From Ureibacillus endophyticus (GTDB lineage: Bacteria > Bacillota > Bacilli > Bacillales_A > Planococcaceae), in NCBI RefSeq assembly GCF_003628435.1, contig NZ_RBZN01000012.1, forward strand, positions 1-64,000: a DNA stretch of 64,000 nucleotides, in the 5' to 3' direction. The translations under genes and the position numbers were made by a program. The first letter of the stretch is position 1, and each line of letters opens with the position of its first letter. The notes under the pieces were generated by a model. That model made no database searches and was not told where the DNA came from. It worked only from the letters and a program-made list of their open reading frames with translations. Shown here one piece after another: positions 63,442 through 64,000 of this stretch.

Positions 63442-63462
63442 TGGGAGTCATTTTAACTCCCA
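63442..63462 (-). terminator. Hairpin upstream of the acyl-CoA operator
   Basis: TGGGAGT and ACTCCCA with a seven-base loop, then TTTTTA on the minus strand. It has terminator form but no minus-strand gene feeds it within the window, so its role is unclear. Confidence 0.4.
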
Positions 63463-63553
63463 ATTTCTGCTTATATCCATTGTACAGAAACTTCCTTTTT
63501 TATTCAATTCCTATTTTTCTGACTTCTAGATTATTAGTAAGATTCAGACTGTA

Positions 63554-63582
63554 TTGAAAAATATAGGAAGCAGATTTATTAT
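63554..63582 (+). promoter_or_regulatory. Sigma-A promoter of the last gene
   Basis: TTGAAA (63554-63559), 17-base spacer, TATTAT (63577-63582). Start codon 26 bases further on. Confidence 0.65.
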
Positions 63583-63608
63583 ATTAGTATAAAAGGAGTG
63601 AAATCACG

Positions 63609-64000
63609 ATGAAAATTAAGAAATTTATACTATTAATTTTAACCTCAATCGCCTTAATATTTACTATTCCATTACCCCATTCTTCAGCAAATTCTCCTGA
63701 AGTCATTTGGCAACAGAATCTAGGAAACAAATCCATGCTATTACAAGGTGCAACAACATCAAAAAATGAAACATTACTAACTACATATACAAGAAAAAAT
63801 AATGTGAACCAATATGAAATTTTTAAAGTTAATAATAAAACGAAGAAAGTTAAACAGGTTTCTAAATTGTCTGGTGGGAAGCTTTTTCTTTTTGATGTAA
63901 ATGGTAAAGCATATATCCTTCACCATCATATGAAATTAGCAACAATTTATGATGAAAATTTTAAAGAAGTTTATTCAAAACCTAGACCTTCAAATTTAAA
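63609..64000 (+). CDS. Secreted protein, N-terminal part (runs off the window)
   Basis: The first 130 codons are open to the window edge. Signal peptide MKIKKFILLILTSIALIFT followed by a likely signal-peptidase I site after HSSA. The mature start (SPEVIWQQNLGNKSMLLQGA) and repeating short beta-type segments suggest a beta-propeller-like or PQQ-like fold, but this is tentative. AAGGAG eleven bases before the ATG. Confidence 0.65.
   Translation, partial: MKIKKFILLILTSIALIFTIPLPHSSANSPEVIWQQNLGNKSMLLQGATTSKNETLLTTYTRKNNVNQYEIFKVNNKTKKVKQVSKLSGGKLFLFDVNGKAYILHHHMKLATIYDENFKEVYSKPRPSNL

Overview
The window looks like a chromosomal segment of a low-GC, motile, endospore-forming Firmicute. The best fit is Planococcaceae/Caryophanaceae (Lysinibacillus, Solibacillus or a relative). 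Sporulation genes (spoIID, spoIIQ, spoIIID, spoIIR, spo0F) sit among the atp, murA, mbl, flhO/flhP, ywl, prfA, rho and pyrG genes in an order that follows Bacillus subtilis. A split wecB/wecC pair and an icmF fatty-acid operon are added to that backbone. Most genes lie on the minus strand. No rRNA, tRNA, CRISPR, prophage or transposase was seen.

Layout. 1-5.6 kb: wecC, a NERD-domain protein, an atypical flagellin, an IDEAL-domain protein, small hypotheticals and an XRE regulator. 5.7-10.2 kb: the plus-strand ywqB-ywqA pair (SWIM protein plus SNF2 helicase). 10.4-12.5 kb: ssbB, ywpF, an acidic lipoprotein with a hairpin leader, and a hypothetical. 12.7-20.3 kb: fabZ, epuA-like, flhP, flhO, mbl, spoIIID, spoIIQ, spoIID, murA. 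20.7-28.2 kb: ywzB and the full atpIBEFHAGDC operon. 28.7-33.2 kb: wecB, upp, glyA, ywlG, rpiB. 33.5-37.6 kb: an accessory insert holding two lipoproteins, a c-type cytochrome lipoprotein and a chemoreceptor. 37.6-45 kb: ywlE, mntP, ywlC, spoIIR, prmC, prfA, tdk, rpmE, rho. 45.2-53.5 kb: glpX, murA2, a TalC-type transaldolase, fba, a repeat-rich gap, spo0F, ywjG, pyrG. 53.8-63.4 kb: rpoE, a small membrane ORF, and a thiolase-hbd-acd-acd-tetR-icmF operon. 63.6 kb to the end: a truncated secreted protein.

How the genes work together. Cell-envelope synthesis (two MurA paralogues, Mbl, UDP-ManNAc/ManNAcA precursors), energy (F1Fo ATP synthase), carbon metabolism (Fba, GlpX, TalC, RpiB), translation factors (PrfA, PrmC, L31) and sporulation checkpoints are interleaved as in B. 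subtilis. The last operon oxidises short or branched acyl-CoAs and isomerises isobutyryl-CoA. A palindrome upstream of it is probably the operator of the TetR protein encoded inside the operon.

The most unusual content is non-coding. It includes a dense DnaA-box cluster at ywlC-spoIIR; three intergenic arrays that share a 21-bp period but have different cores; a six-copy ~104-bp double-hairpin array upstream of fba in which stem bases covary; recurrent TGTACC-N-GGTACA palindromes; a pyrG leader that fits CTP-sensing attenuation by G reiteration; a leader hairpin that would sequester a lipoprotein ribosome-binding site; and several small ORFs of 38-52 codons.
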